A stretch of DNA of 37,300 bases from Thermoleophilia bacterium (GTDB taxonomy: Bacteria; Actinomycetota; Thermoleophilia; Gaiellales; JAICJC01), in assembly GCA_025934255.1 (NCBI GenBank), contig JAICYJ010000026.1, positions 1-37,300 on the forward strand, read 5' to 3'. The notes under the pieces are model-generated. The model saw nothing but the letters and a program-made list of their open reading frames with translations. It was not told where the DNA came from and searched no databases. Shown here one piece after another: positions 22,833 through 34,500 of the stretch (the stretch's first letter is position 1; every line of letters begins with the position of its first letter). A program made the position numbers and the translations under genes.

Positions 22833-23717
22833 GTGGAGGACCACCTGATCGAGGTCAACGAGATCGAGGTACGCCGCGCCCTGGCGCGCTCGTTCACGGG
22901 TCACGACCCGGGCGGGCACACCTGGCGCGGCGAGATCGAGATCGGCGGCGCCGAGGCGACCGTCGACGTGCAGACCACCAGCGGCGGTGAGCCCTACGTC
23001 GAGGTGGCGGCGCCGTCGATCGAGCACCCGCAGCTGGACGGGCGGCTGGCACGCACGCTGGTGATCGAGAATGCGGAGCTGGTGCTGGGCCGGTTCACGC
23101 ACGCGGACGGGCGCGTGCACGTGGAGCACGCGATCCTGGCGGGCACCACCATGGCGGCGGTCGAGGTGCAGGCCTCGGTGTGGGCGGTGGCCTGGGCCGC
23201 CGATGCGTTCGCGCACCGGCTGGAGGCGTTGCTTGGAGAGGCAACCCCGACGCCGGCGCCGCCCAAGACTCCGGCAGCACTGCTGCGCGACGCCCAGGCC
23301 CACGTTGAGATCACGGATCACCGCGTGAAGCACTTCCTTGATGAGCGATTCGGCGGCTTCGACCACGACCCCGACTGGGGCTACCACGGCGGCTTCGGCA
23401 GCGCGCGGGTGTTCGTGGACGTGCTGCCGGTGCTGGACGACTCGACGGCGGTGCGGGCGTCCTCACCGGTGCTGTCTGACATCGACCTGACCGACGACCT
23501 GGCGCTGGAGCTGATGCGGCTGGCCGCGGAGTCGCCGTTCGGGTGCTACTCGTACCAGCCGGCGCGGCGCGAGGTCTGGTTCGAACACGTGATCCTGGGC
23601 GACGACCTCGACCGGCCGGAGCTTGAGGCGGCCATCCAGGTGGTCGCGGACACGGCCGACGGGGAGGACGACGAGCTGGCCGGGCGCTTCGGAGGGCGCC
23701 GCTACGCAGACCTGTAG
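22833..23717 (+). CDS. Hypothetical protein with two chaperone-like (YbjN/TY-Chap-type) halves
   Basis: A protein of 294 aa from a GTG at 22833, 16 bases after mscL. Residues 1 to about 140 (RRALARSFTGHDPGGHTWRG; PYVEVAAPSIEHPQLDG; RFTHADGRVHVEHAILAGTT) and about 170-290 (SARVFVDVLPVLDDSTAVRA; PFGCYSYQPARREVWFEHVI; LGDDLDRPELEAAIQVVAD) show a shared pattern. Each has a strand, a charged turn, a read-out strand ending in EH and a C-terminal helix. The pattern resembles the YbjN / type III secretion chaperone-like fold. No signal peptide or membrane helix. The fold call is weak, and the function unknown. Confidence 0.6.
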   Translation: MEDHLIEVNEIEVRRALARSFTGHDPGGHTWRGEIEIGGAEATVDVQTTSGGEPYVEVAAPSIEHPQLDGRLARTLVIENAELVLGRFTHADGRVHVEHAILAGTTMAAVEVQASVWAVAWAADAFAHRLEALLGEATPTPAPPKTPAALLRDAQAHVEITDHRVKHFLDERFGGFDHDPDWGYHGGFGSARVFVDVLPVLDDSTAVRASSPVLSDIDLTDDLALELMRLAAESPFGCYSYQPARREVWFEHVILGDDLDRPELEAAIQVVADTADGEDDELAGRFGGRRYADL

Positions 23718-23748
23718 AGCGGGTCGGTCTGGTAGATTCACGAGCCGA

Positions 23749-23916
23749 ATGAGCGCAGGGCGGTTTTTCATGTGGTTGATCAGCGGCGGGATCGTGGTCG
23801 CCACGCTCGCCGTACTGGCCGGCCCCGGGTACCACGGCATGCCGGGCCAGTGGATCGGCCTGCTGGTGGCGGTGTCGTTCGCCTCGATCGCGTTCGGCCT
23901 CGGCTATTACGAGTAG
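23749..23916 (+). CDS. Small two-helix membrane protein
   Basis: A 55-aa product. It begins MSAGRFFMWLISGGIVVATL and has a second apolar stretch WIGLLVAVSFASIAFGLGYY, with a GPGYHGMPGQ loop between them. TAGATT at 23733-23738 could be a -10. It ends 14 bases before the methyltransferase start, which suggests a shared message. No family is recognised. Confidence 0.6.
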   Translation: MSAGRFFMWLISGGIVVATLAVLAGPGYHGMPGQWIGLLVAVSFASIAFGLGYYE

Positions 23917-23930
23917 CCGGGCGGCGCCGG

Positions 23931-24716
23931 ATGGGCAGCGAGGGCAGACGGCTCGACCCGCTGGCCGAGGCGTTCGCCGGTTCTGCAGACAGCTACGACC
24001 GCGTCCGGCCCGGCTACGAGGATGAGCCGCTCGACTGGGCCTTCCGGGAACTGGGGCTGGACGGCGGCTCGATCGTGCTCGACCTGGCGGCCGGCACCGG
24101 CAAGCTCTCACAGGCGCTGGCCCCGCGGGCCGGGCTGCTGATAGCGGTCGAACCGCTGGCCGGGATGCGACGGCTGCTGGCGGCGCGGGCGCCGGAGGCG
24201 ACGCTGCTGGACGGCACGGCCGAGCAGATCCCGATGGGCGACGGCTCGGTCGACGCCGTCTTCGTGGGCGAGGCGTTCCACTGGTTCGACGGTGTCCGCG
24301 CGCTGCCGGAGATCCACCGGGTGCTGCGGCCGGCCGGCGGCCTGGCGCTGTTGTGGCACCACGTCAGCTGGCACGACCGGGCCTCCTGGGCCGATGAGTT
24401 CGAGGCGCGGCTGCGCGAGGTGCCGGCGCCGGACGTGCGGCCAGAGAACCGGCCGCACACGCTGCGCTGGCAGGAGGCCTTCGCGGGGAACGACCTGTTC
24501 ACGCCGCTCGAGCACCGCGAGTTCTCGCACCCGGTCATGGTCAACTCCGAGCAGATCGTGCAGCTCGTGCTGTCGTGGAGCTTCGTCGCCGCGCTGCCGG
24601 AGGCCGACCGCGAGCTGCTGGGCCGCGACCTGTCACAGACCGTGCACAACCACGCCGGCGACGCACCGCTGGAGCTGCCCTTCGTCACGCACGTGTATCT
24701 GGCCCGCAAGCTTTAG
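23931..24716 (+). CDS. Class I SAM-dependent methyltransferase (UbiE/methyltransferase-11 type)
   Basis: A protein of 261 aa. The entry segment FAGSADSYDRVRPGYEDEPL is typical of the methyltransferase-11 group. Motif I is VLDLAAGTGKLSQALA, strand 2 ends in VEPL, motif II is DGSVDAVFVGEAFHWFD and motif III is RVLRPAGGLALLWHH. The HWFD segment is common in small-molecule methyltransferases of this group. The ATG at 23931 was chosen because the upstream frame overlaps the small membrane protein. The substrate is unknown. Confidence 0.87.
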   Translation: MGSEGRRLDPLAEAFAGSADSYDRVRPGYEDEPLDWAFRELGLDGGSIVLDLAAGTGKLSQALAPRAGLLIAVEPLAGMRRLLAARAPEATLLDGTAEQIPMGDGSVDAVFVGEAFHWFDGVRALPEIHRVLRPAGGLALLWHHVSWHDRASWADEFEARLREVPAPDVRPENRPHTLRWQEAFAGNDLFTPLEHREFSHPVMVNSEQIVQLVLSWSFVAALPEADRELLGRDLSQTVHNHAGDAPLELPFVTHVYLARKL

Positions 24717-24993
24717 GTGCGTCCTGGTCAGCCGCTCGGACCTCAGAGGCCGACTCGACCGCCGTGTGGGCCCCGGCACGCCATCGTGACGGGTCGTTAC
24801 TGGTGGCATGTGCCGCGAACTTGATGGTTGAGCCGGATCCCCGGCCGCCAGGAATTATTGGAGTCAAACACCGCATCGGGCTGCGATAGGGGTCTGCGCG
24901 AAGTCGGTTGCACCCCGCCACCCATCAGTGACCTTTTGGGAGTCCGGGGCCTGTGCCGGCGCCCGTTACCAGGCCGTTGCGGGATGGTGCGCG
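24717..24993. other. Gene-free gap
   Basis: No coding frame, strong hairpin with a T run, or repeat was recognised. The convergent genes on both sides end here. Confidence 0.5.
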
Positions 24994-26169
24994 TCAGCCG
25001 AGCAGCTCGACCGGGTGCACGATCGGCAGGTCACCGCGGCCCAGTCGCCGCAGCGAGGCCGCCAGCTGCAGCGCGCAGCCGGGGTTCGCCGTCGCGATCA
25101 GGTCGGGCCGGGCCGCCAGGATCGATCGCGCCTTGCGCTCGCCCAGCTCGCGCGCGGCCTGCGGCTGCAGCAGGTTGTAGGTGCCCGCCGACCCGCAGCA
25201 CATGCCGGCATCCTCGATCTCGACCAGCTCCACCCCGGGCACCGATCGCAGCAGCTGCCGCGGCTGCTCCGAGACGCCCTGGCCGTGCAGCAGGTGACAG
25301 GCGTCCTGGTAGACCACCCGGCGCGGAGCCTCCCCCGCCCGCTGCTGCGCCGCCGGCGCCGGCAGCTCCGCCAGCAGCTCCGTCACGTCGCACACTCGCT
25401 CTGCGAACTCGCGCGCCCGGTCGCTCTCAAGCAGCTCGCCGTAGCCCTTCATCGCCGATCCGCATCCCGCCGCCGTCACCACCACCCGGTCGTAGCCCGA
25501 CAGCGCCTCGATCGTCGCCTCGGCCCGCCTGCGCGCATCCTGCTCGCGGCCGCCGTGCAGGTGCAGCGCCCCGCAGCAGCCCTGCCCGAGCGGCACCGAA
25601 ACGTCGCACCCACGCGCCGCCAGCGCGCGTGCCGACGCCTCGTTCACGCGCCCGAAGTAGACCCGCTGGGCGCACCCGCTCAGCAGCGCCACCGACATCC
25701 GCCGCTCCCCCACCGCCGCCGTCCGCTCCGGCGGCGCCGCCCTCAGCTCCGAGACCGACACGCGCGGTGCCAGCGCTGCCGGGCGCAGCCCCAGCGCCAA
25801 CGGCCACGACAGCGCCCGCAGCAGCCGCGGCCGCGGCACCACCGCAAACAGCGCCCGCTCCACCGCCCGCGACCGCAGCGACCGCGGCGCCTGCTCCCGC
25901 CGCTGCACCCGCGCCCGCTCGATCAGCTGGTCGTAGCGCACCCCGCTGGGACACGCCGGCACGCACGCCAGGCAGCCCAGGCAGCGGTCGAGGTGCAGCG
26001 CGACGCTCGCGTCCAGCTCCACCTCCCCGTCCTCGACCATGCCGATCAGCTGGATGCGCCCGCGCGGCGAGTCCATCTCCTCGCCCCACAGCGAGTACGT
26101 GGGGCAGACCGGCAGGCAGAAGCCGCAGTGCACGCACGCGTCCAGCAGCTCGCGAGTGGACGCGCTCAC
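24994..26169 (-). CDS. glcF: Glycolate oxidase iron-sulfur subunit
   Basis: A protein of 391 aa. It is the electron-transfer subunit of glycolate oxidase, passing electrons from the flavin subunit to the membrane. Two 4Fe-4S motifs are present: CVHCGFCLPVCP (residues 12-23) and CLGCLACVPACP (about 63-74). Two CCG-type cysteine motifs follow: GQGCCGALHLHGG and GMCCGSAGTYN. MDSPRGRIQLI after the first cluster is the family signature. GTG start overlapping glcE by GTGA. It is the last gene of the glcD-glcE-glcF operon. Confidence 0.94.
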   Translation of the reverse strand: MSASTRELLDACVHCGFCLPVCPTYSLWGEEMDSPRGRIQLIGMVEDGEVELDASVALHLDRCLGCLACVPACPSGVRYDQLIERARVQRREQAPRSLRSRAVERALFAVVPRPRLLRALSWPLALGLRPAALAPRVSVSELRAAPPERTAAVGERRMSVALLSGCAQRVYFGRVNEASARALAARGCDVSVPLGQGCCGALHLHGGREQDARRRAEATIEALSGYDRVVVTAAGCGSAMKGYGELLESDRAREFAERVCDVTELLAELPAPAAQQRAGEAPRRVVYQDACHLLHGQGVSEQPRQLLRSVPGVELVEIEDAGMCCGSAGTYNLLQPQAARELGERKARSILAARPDLIATANPGCALQLAASLRRLGRGDLPIVHPVELLG

Positions 26170-26930
26170 GCCGCGAACCTCGCGATCACCCGCTGCTCGA
26201 GCGGGCTCAGCTCCCGCTCCGGCGCCGGCAGGTCGGCAAACAGCCAGCCCCGCTCCAAGCGCCCGAACACCGTCGTCGCACCCGCATCCCGCAGCTCTGC
26301 CACCCGCTGTGGGCAGTCTCCCGGCAGGCAGCGGTGCAGGTGCAGCCCGGCCTGCAGCCGCCGCTGCTCATCCCACAGCTGCTCGTCCTGCTGCACCAGC
26401 TCCCCGCCCGTAAGCGCCAGCGCCTCCTCGGCCAGACGGTCGGCCACCGGCCCCTCGAACCGCACCAGCAGCCGCTCCTGCGCCCACCGGTAGTCGACGC
26501 AGGCCGGCGCCAGCGGCTCGAACACCATCGCATCCTGCGTCGCCGTGACCAGCGTGCACGTCCGCGCCGGCAGCGGGTGCAGCCGCAGGGTCAGCTCCAG
26601 CAGCCGGCCCAGCCTGCCCTCCGCCCCGGTGAACAGCTTGGGCAGGTCGTACCCGGCCACGTTCTTGACGACCTTGCCCCCGCCGCGGATCTCCTCGCCG
26701 CCCGGCAGCCGCGCCCGGATGCCCAGGATCAGGTCGCGCGGCCGCCCGTAGCGGTGCGCCCGCGGCCCGAACAGGCCCCGATCGAACACGTCGCCCACCG
26801 TCAGCCGCTCATCGCCGGGCGGATCCAGCGCCAGCATCTGGCCGGCGCCGGCCAGCGCCGACTGCAGCTCCACCATCGGCGTCTGTGCCTCGACTGTGCA
26901 GGTCAGGTCGCCCGCCTCGTGCTCGATCAC
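26166..26930 (-). CDS. glcE: Glycolate oxidase FAD-binding subunit, shortened
   Basis: A protein of 254 aa from a GTG at 26930, overlapping the glcD stop by GTGA. It matches GlcE from EHEAGDLTCTVEAQTPMVEL through MLALDPPGDERL, HRYGRPRDLILGIRARLPGG and GGGKVVKNVAGYDLPKLFTG to the C-terminal helix. The usual first 60-70 residues, which carry the pyrophosphate-binding loop (GGGTRLGWG-like), are missing. The central GGxxATGDSG segment is replaced by VGDVFDRGLFG. The upstream frame belongs to glcD, so the missing part is not hidden nearby. E. coli GlcE is about 350 aa. The protein may not bind FAD well and may be structural. Confidence 0.87.
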   Translation of the reverse strand: MIEHEAGDLTCTVEAQTPMVELQSALAGAGQMLALDPPGDERLTVGDVFDRGLFGPRAHRYGRPRDLILGIRARLPGGEEIRGGGKVVKNVAGYDLPKLFTGAEGRLGRLLELTLRLHPLPARTCTLVTATQDAMVFEPLAPACVDYRWAQERLLVRFEGPVADRLAEEALALTGGELVQQDEQLWDEQRRLQAGLHLHRCLPGDCPQRVAELRDAGATTVFGRLERGWLFADLPAPERELSPLEQRVIARFAA

Positions 26931-28360
26931 CACCGCTCCGCTACCCTCTCCCGCTCCAGCGGATGCTCGCGGTAGTGGCCCGGCACCTCGCCGCACAGCC
27001 GCGGCGTCGGGAACACCTTGCCCGGATTGCAGCGCCCGTCCGGATCGAACCCGCAGCGCAGCCGGTTCATCGCATCGAGGTCGGCCTCCGAGAACATCTT
27101 GCCCATGTGCCGCGCCTTGTCCAGCCCGATCCCGTGCTCGCCGGTGAGCGAGCCGCCCGCTTCCACGCAGGCGTTCAGGATCTCGGACGCCAGCTGCTCC
27201 GCCAGCGCCGGCTCGCCCTCGACGGACGCGTCGTACAGCACCAGCGGATGCAAATTGCCGTCCCCGGCGTGGAACACGTTTCCGACCCGCAGCCCGTACT
27301 GCTCCGACAGCTGCTCGATCTTCCGCAGCGTCTCGGGCAGCCGTGTTCGCGGCACCACCCCGTCCTGCACGTAGTAGTGGGGACTGATCCGGCCCATCGC
27401 CGCGAACGCCGCCTTGCGCCCCCGCCAGAACCCCGCCCGCTCGGCCTCGTCGCCGGCCTGGCGAACATCGCGCGCGCCGGCCGTCCGGCACAGCCGCACC
27501 GTCTCGGCCAGCACCTGCTCGACCTCGAGCGCCGGCCCGTCCAGCTCGACCAGCAGCACCGCTCCCGCGTCCAGCGGCAGCCCCGCGTGCACCGCCGCCT
27601 CGGCGGCCGCGATCGTGAGCGCGTCCATCATCTCGATCGCCGCCGGGATGATGCCGGCGGCGATGATCGCAGACACCGCCTCACCCGCCTCGTCGGTGTC
27701 CGCGAACGCCGCCAGCAGCGTCTCCACCCGCTGCGGCCGCGGCAGCACCCGCACCACCACCTCGGTGACCACACCGAGCGTGCCCTCCGAGCCGACCACG
27801 GCGCCCAGCAGATCCAGGCCGTCGTGGTCGCTCAGCCGCACCAGCTCACCGCCGGCCAGCACCACGTCCGCCTCCAGCACGTGGTTGGTCGTGAACCCGT
27901 ACTTGAGGCAGTGGGCGCCGCCCGAGTTCTCGGCCACGTTGCCGCCGATCGTGCAGACCTGCTGGCTGGACGGATCCGGCGCGTAGTAGAGCCCATGCGG
28001 CGCCACCGCCTCGGTCACCTCCAGGTTGGTGACTCCCGGCTGCAGCCGCACGCGGCGGTTGGGCACGTCCACGTCGAGGATCGCGCGCATCCGCGAGAGG
28101 CCGATCACGATCCCCTCCGCCACCGGCACCGACCCGCCCGACAGCCCGGTGCCCGCGCCGCGCGCCACGAACGGCACGCCGTGGCGGTCGCACGCGGAGA
28201 CCGCGGCCACCACCTCAGCCGTGCTGCCGGGCAGCGCCACCGCCAGCGGCTGGGCCCGGTAGCCGGTGAGGCCGTCGGACTGGTACGTGCGCAGCGCGAC
28301 CGGGTCGGTGATCAGGTGGTCGGCGCCGACGGCGCGGCCCAGGTCGGCGAGCAGGCTCAC
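26927..28360 (-). CDS. glcD: Glycolate oxidase catalytic FAD subunit
   Basis: A protein of 477 aa. It oxidises glycolate (or lactate-type 2-hydroxyacids) to glyoxylate with a bound FAD. The pyrophosphate loop is VPFVARGAGTGLSGGSVP, the second FAD region is GGNVAENSGGAHCLKYG, and VGSEGTLGVVTEVVVRVLP follows. The C-terminal cap has HAGDGNLHPL and GSLTGEHGIGLDKA, with the family ending CNPGKVFP. GTG start at 28360. It is the first gene of glcDEF. A D-lactate dehydrogenase is the main alternative, but the neighbours favour glycolate. Confidence 0.94.
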   Translation of the reverse strand: MSLLADLGRAVGADHLITDPVALRTYQSDGLTGYRAQPLAVALPGSTAEVVAAVSACDRHGVPFVARGAGTGLSGGSVPVAEGIVIGLSRMRAILDVDVPNRRVRLQPGVTNLEVTEAVAPHGLYYAPDPSSQQVCTIGGNVAENSGGAHCLKYGFTTNHVLEADVVLAGGELVRLSDHDGLDLLGAVVGSEGTLGVVTEVVVRVLPRPQRVETLLAAFADTDEAGEAVSAIIAAGIIPAAIEMMDALTIAAAEAAVHAGLPLDAGAVLLVELDGPALEVEQVLAETVRLCRTAGARDVRQAGDEAERAGFWRGRKAAFAAMGRISPHYYVQDGVVPRTRLPETLRKIEQLSEQYGLRVGNVFHAGDGNLHPLVLYDASVEGEPALAEQLASEILNACVEAGGSLTGEHGIGLDKARHMGKMFSEADLDAMNRLRCGFDPDGRCNPGKVFPTPRLCGEVPGHYREHPLERERVAERW

Positions 28361-28408
28361 GCCCGCAGACTACCGCCTGGGCGGCGCGCCGCCCTGGCTC
28401 GCCTGCGC

Positions 28409-29215
28409 TTACTTGGTGATGCGGAAGTAGGCGAACTTGGTCGAGCCGCCCAGGTTGGTGGAGTCGCCGGCGAAGCGGGCGACGAAGCGGAAGTTGGTGC
28501 CGATCAGCGACTTCGCATAGCGGAATCGCACGGCCGCAATGCTCTTGGAGTTCAGCGTGAGCAGGAGCGAGCCCACCGAGCTCCAGCGGCCGGAGTGCTT
28601 GCGCTGCAGCACGAAGGTCGCGCCCTCGCCGGCGTGGTTCGGCTTCACCTTGGCCGCCCAGACCACACAGCCCTTGCTGCTGCTGACGCATGACGAGTGG
28701 AAGTGGAACAGCCGATAGGCGCCGGCGCGGGCGTAGGGACGGCTGACCCAGGCACTCGGCATGGCCACGTGGACGCCGACCGTGCGGGGCGCGGAGTCGG
28801 TCGGGTCGAATGCGCCGTCGCCGTCCCAGTGCGCGGTGAAGCTGCTGGTGCGGGTCAGCGCGACGGTCGCCTTGAAGTTGCCATTGAGGTCCACCGCGCC
28901 GGTTGCCACCAGCACCGGCGAGCCGCCCGCCGGGGTGCGGTAGATGAACACGACCGGATTCTCGCCGGCGTCGGTGCCCAGGTGGGCGGTGACGGTGACC
29001 GACTTGCGGTAGGCGATCCTGGTCTTCGAGACCGACAGCGTGAGGTCGCCGGTGACGGACGGGACGAGTGCGGGCAGCTGCGCGGCCGGTGCCGCCACGC
29101 CGACGGGCGAGTGGAAGCCCGCGGCCGGCTGCAACGAAGCGGCGGCCGGAAGCGCGGACATGAGGGCCGCGGCGGCAACAGCAGCCGGAACGGCGATGAC
29201 GCGAAGTGGGAACAA
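28409..29215 (-). CDS. Secreted beta-rich protein (unknown function)
   Basis: A protein of 268 aa from a TTG at 29215, which lies six bases after GAGGAG; the frame upstream to 29287 looks non-coding. A signal peptide is clear (FPLRVIAVPAAVAAAALMSA, then LPAAAS). The mature part has an Ig-like or bacterial-surface repeat (LTLSVSKTRIAYRKSVTVTA, then FIYRTPAGGSPVLVATGAVD, then FKATVALTRTSSFTAHWDGD). A second similar half contains FVLQRKHSGRWSSVGSLLLT and FRFVARFAGDSTNLGGSTKF. The pattern fits exported adhesin-like or cell-wall proteins. Two cysteines (CVSSSKGC) may form a disulfide. Confidence 0.75.
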   Translation of the reverse strand: MFPLRVIAVPAAVAAAALMSALPAAASLQPAAGFHSPVGVAAPAAQLPALVPSVTGDLTLSVSKTRIAYRKSVTVTAHLGTDAGENPVVFIYRTPAGGSPVLVATGAVDLNGNFKATVALTRTSSFTAHWDGDGAFDPTDSAPRTVGVHVAMPSAWVSRPYARAGAYRLFHFHSSCVSSSKGCVVWAAKVKPNHAGEGATFVLQRKHSGRWSSVGSLLLTLNSKSIAAVRFRYAKSLIGTNFRFVARFAGDSTNLGGSTKFAYFRITK

Positions 29216-29324
29216 CGATGACTCCTCGGCAGACGACAGCGACGATACGCTCTCTCGCAGTGTTAGCGCAGGCGCCGGATCCGTCAACGGCAGCCTGCTC
29301 TCCCTTAACAGCAGCGCCGCGGCG

Positions 29325-31907
<2,583 letters not shown>

Positions 31908-31964
31908 GGCCGAACGGTATCAAGATACCCTCTGATCCCTCGCCCCCCGACCGCGGGACGTTGC

Positions 31965-32252
31965 ATGAACGGTTCACGAGTTCCTCTGCCGGCCAATGCA
32001 GAACGCCCCTTCCAGGTGTTCGTGAACGGCGTGCCGAAGCAGGAGGGAGTCGACTTCGAAGGGCGCGGCGCGGACCTGGTGTTCGCCGGCGAGCTGGTGC
32101 CGCCGCGCAGGATGACCGCCAAGAGCTACGCGCGGCTGATGTTCTGGGGCCGCTACAAGACCGAGCACAGCGTCGACCTGGTGTTCCATCGCGGCGGCGA
32201 CCGCGCGATCGCCAACGGCCTGGCGATCCTGCCGCCGGCCGAGGCCGGCTAG
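31965..32252 (+). CDS. Small hypothetical protein
   Basis: A 95-aa product beginning MNGSRVPLPANAERPFQVFV. A beta-rich core (FQVFVNGVPKQEGVDFEGRG, then LVFAGELVPP) is followed by a basic-aromatic stretch (RMTAKSYARLMFWGRYKTEH) and a closing strand. No signal peptide or membrane helix. It is divergent from acnA. I believe similar short proteins occur in other Thermoleophilia, but no function is known to me. Confidence 0.65.
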   Translation: MNGSRVPLPANAERPFQVFVNGVPKQEGVDFEGRGADLVFAGELVPPRRMTAKSYARLMFWGRYKTEHSVDLVFHRGGDRAIANGLAILPPAEAG

Positions 32253-32262
32253 ACGATCGGCG

Positions 32263-32514
32263 CTAGACGACCGGGTAGTTCGCGATCCAGCGGCCGAGCA
32301 TGGCGACCAGCGTGATCACGGCGACGGCGATGATCGTGCCGCCGCGCGCCCGCGGCGTCAGGAAGTAGGCGATCACGGCGATCGCGAGGGCGATCGGCCC
32401 CGCGTACACGGGCTTCCACCAGAAGCCGGTGACCGCGACGGTCACGGCGGCGCCGCTGAGCACGGCCAGCGCGTCGTCTTGGAATGACTCGTACTCAGGC
32501 GTGTAATCTCGCAC
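32263..32514 (-). CDS. Small membrane protein
   Basis: An 83-aa product from a GTG at 32514, which follows GAGGAG at good spacing and gives the start RDYTPEYESFQDDAL. Three apolar stretches (ALAVLSGAAVTVAVTG; VYAGPIALAIAVIAYFL; TIIAVAVITLVAMLGRWI) suggest three membrane helices. The acidic start lies inside or outside the cell. No family recognised; transporter-accessory or stress proteins of this shape are common. Confidence 0.7.
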   Translation of the reverse strand: MRDYTPEYESFQDDALAVLSGAAVTVAVTGFWWKPVYAGPIALAIAVIAYFLTPRARGGTIIAVAVITLVAMLGRWIANYPVV

Positions 32515-32575
32515 GGGCGCTCCTCGGGGCGACTGGATGCCCGCCATTCTACCGATGGCGGGGACGAGAGGGAGA

Positions 32576-33562
32576 TCAGTCGTAGCGGGTGCCGGCCAGC
32601 TCGCCCAGCTTCTCCATGCTGTGCGTGGCCTGCAGCGTGCGCACGGTGCCCGACTTGGAGCGCATCACCAGCGAGTGCGTGCGGGCACCGCCGTGCTGGT
32701 AGCGGACGCCGCGCAGCAGGTCGCCGTCGGTCACCCCGGTGGCCGCGAAGAACGTGTTGTCACCTCGGACAAGGTCGTCCAGCAGCAGCACCCGGTCGAG
32801 ATCGTAGCCCGCTTCGATCGCGGCCTGGCGCTCGGCGTCGTCCCGCGGCCACAGCTTGCCCTGGAACTGCCCGCCCAGGCACTTGAAGGCGGCGGCCGAC
32901 AGCACACCCTCGGGGGTGCCGCCGATGCCCCACAGCAGGTCGATGCCGGTGTCGGGGCTGGCGGCCATCAGCGCCCCGGACACGTCGCCGTGCGGGATGA
33001 AGCGGATGCGGGTGCCGACGGCGCGGATCCGCTTCACCATCTCGTCGTGGCGCGGCCGGTCGAGGATCACCACCATCAGGTCACGCGGTCGCACCCGCTT
33101 GGCGCGGGCGACGGTCTCAAGCGTCTCTTCGATCGGCGCGTTCAGGTCGAGCTCGTCGTCGACCTCGGGGCCGCAGGCCAGCTTCTCCATGTAGACGACG
33201 GGGCCGGGATCGAACATGGTGCCCTGCTCCGAGGCCGCCACCACGGCCAGCGCGTTCGGCTGCCCGCGCGCGCACAGCTCGGTGCCCTCCAGCGGATCCA
33301 CCGCGACGTCCACCTCCACGCCGGTGCCGGCGCCGATCCGCTCGCCGTTGAACAGCATCGGCGCCTCGTCCTTCTCGCCCTCGCCGATCACGACCACGCC
33401 GTCCATCTCGACGGTGGCCAGCATGTGGCGCATGGCGTCGACGGCGGCCTGGTCGGCGGCGATCTTGTCGCCGGCGCCGACCCAGCGCGACGCCGCCAGC
33501 GCGGCGGCCTCGGTCACGCGCACGAGCTCGAGGGCCAGGTTCCGGTCGGGGGCGTGCGGCAT
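32576..33562 (-). CDS. glpX: Class II fructose-1,6-bisphosphatase
   Basis: A protein of 328 aa. It removes the 1-phosphate from fructose 1,6-bisphosphate in gluconeogenesis, using Mn. The signatures are [58 protein letters not shown] (most members have DPIDGTT/DPLEGTT), and the C-terminal [22 protein letters not shown]. Length is normal. With acnA and glcDEF nearby it fits gluconeogenic use of glycolate or acetate, but the genes are not in one operon. Confidence 0.95.
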   Translation of the reverse strand: MPHAPDRNLALELVRVTEAAALAASRWVGAGDKIAADQAAVDAMRHMLATVEMDGVVVIGEGEKDEAPMLFNGERIGAGTGVEVDVAVDPLEGTELCARGQPNALAVVAASEQGTMFDPGPVVYMEKLACGPEVDDELDLNAPIEETLETVARAKRVRPRDLMVVILDRPRHDEMVKRIRAVGTRIRFIPHGDVSGALMAASPDTGIDLLWGIGGTPEGVLSAAAFKCLGGQFQGKLWPRDDAERQAAIEAGYDLDRVLLLDDLVRGDNTFFAATGVTDGDLLRGVRYQHGGARTHSLVMRSKSGTVRTLQATHSMEKLGELAGTRYD

Positions 33563-33585
33563 CGGGCCCAGGATACCCCCGTGCG

Positions 33586-34500
33586 CTATTCGCGGAGCAG
33601 CCGCGTCGCCAGCCCCGAGATGTGCTCGCGGTCGTGCAGCGGCTCCAGCCAGCGCTCCGGGATCGCCTCGGCGCCGAAGCGCGCGCCGGCCAGCGCCCCC
33701 GTGATGGCGGCGTTGGTGTCGGCGTCGCCGCCCAGGTTGGCGGCCTCCACCACCGCCTGCTCGAAGCTGGGCGCCGTCATCGCCGCCCAGAAGGCCACCT
33801 GCAGCGCCGTCATCACGTACCCGATCTGCCGCTGCACGGGATCGAGCAGATCGCCGGCCGTGAGCCTGGCCGCAGCCGTCGCGGCCTGCCCGACCTGCGA
33901 GCTGGACGAGGGCGGGCGGCGGTCCTGCAGGAGCGCCGCGATCGTCAGGTTGAACAGCGCACAGGCGTCACCCGCAAGCTCGTCGTGGTGGGTCAGCGAC
34001 GAGTCGAGCCGGGAGATGCGCTCGATCGCGCCGGTGTCGCCGCGGTAGCGGATCGCGATCGGTGCGGTGCGCATCAGTGAGCCGTTGCCGGCACTGTGGC
34101 CGCCCGAGCGGGTGTGGTAGTCGGCGGCGGCGGCGCGCGCCGCGTCGGGCGTGCTGGCACGGGCCAGCGCGTGGCTGACGGTGGCGCCGATGTCCTTCGG
34201 CGACGAGCGCGCCCACAGCAAGTAGCGGGCGAGCACGTCATCCTCGTCGTAGACGCCGCGGTCGGCCATGCTCTCGGCCAGCTTCAGCGCCATCGCGGTG
34301 TCGTCAGTCCACTCGCCCAGAGACCACGTCCGCGACGCGACCATGTCACGCAGCGGGCCGCCGTAGCGGGCGACGATCTGCTCGGGGTGATCCCACTCCA
34401 GCGCGGCGCCCAGGGCGTCTCCCACGGCGAGGCCGAGCATCACGCCGCGGGCACGGTCGGCCACGTGTGTGTGCGGCGTGCGGCGCCTCACGAGCAGCAT
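33586..34500 (-). CDS. ADP-ribosylglycohydrolase
   Basis: A protein of 304 aa. The family removes ADP-ribose from protein (or nucleic acid) targets using two magnesium ions. The metal-binding motifs are present: [42 protein letters not shown] and [15 protein letters not shown]. It starts at ATG 34500 inside the nei tail, overlapping by 13 bases, so it is co-transcribed with lhr and nei. Family members act on arginine, serine or nitrogenase modifications; the target here is unknown. The DNA-repair neighbours suggest a repair-linked ADP-ribose mark, but this is inferred only from position. Confidence 0.93.
   Translation of the reverse strand: MLLVRRRTPHTHVADRARGVMLGLAVGDALGAALEWDHPEQIVARYGGPLRDMVASRTWSLGEWTDDTAMALKLAESMADRGVYDEDDVLARYLLWARSSPKDIGATVSHALARASTPDAARAAAADYHTRSGGHSAGNGSLMRTAPIAIRYRGDTGAIERISRLDSSLTHHDELAGDACALFNLTIAALLQDRRPPSSSSQVGQAATAAARLTAGDLLDPVQRQIGYVMTALQVAFWAAMTAPSFEQAVVEAANLGGDADTNAAITGALAGARFGAEAIPERWLEPLHDREHISGLATRLLRE

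Noticed and set aside
24828..26975. Open frame of 715 codons on the plus strand
   Set aside because: It lies opposite glcF and glcE and is a run of Pro, Arg and Ala typical of shadow reading.
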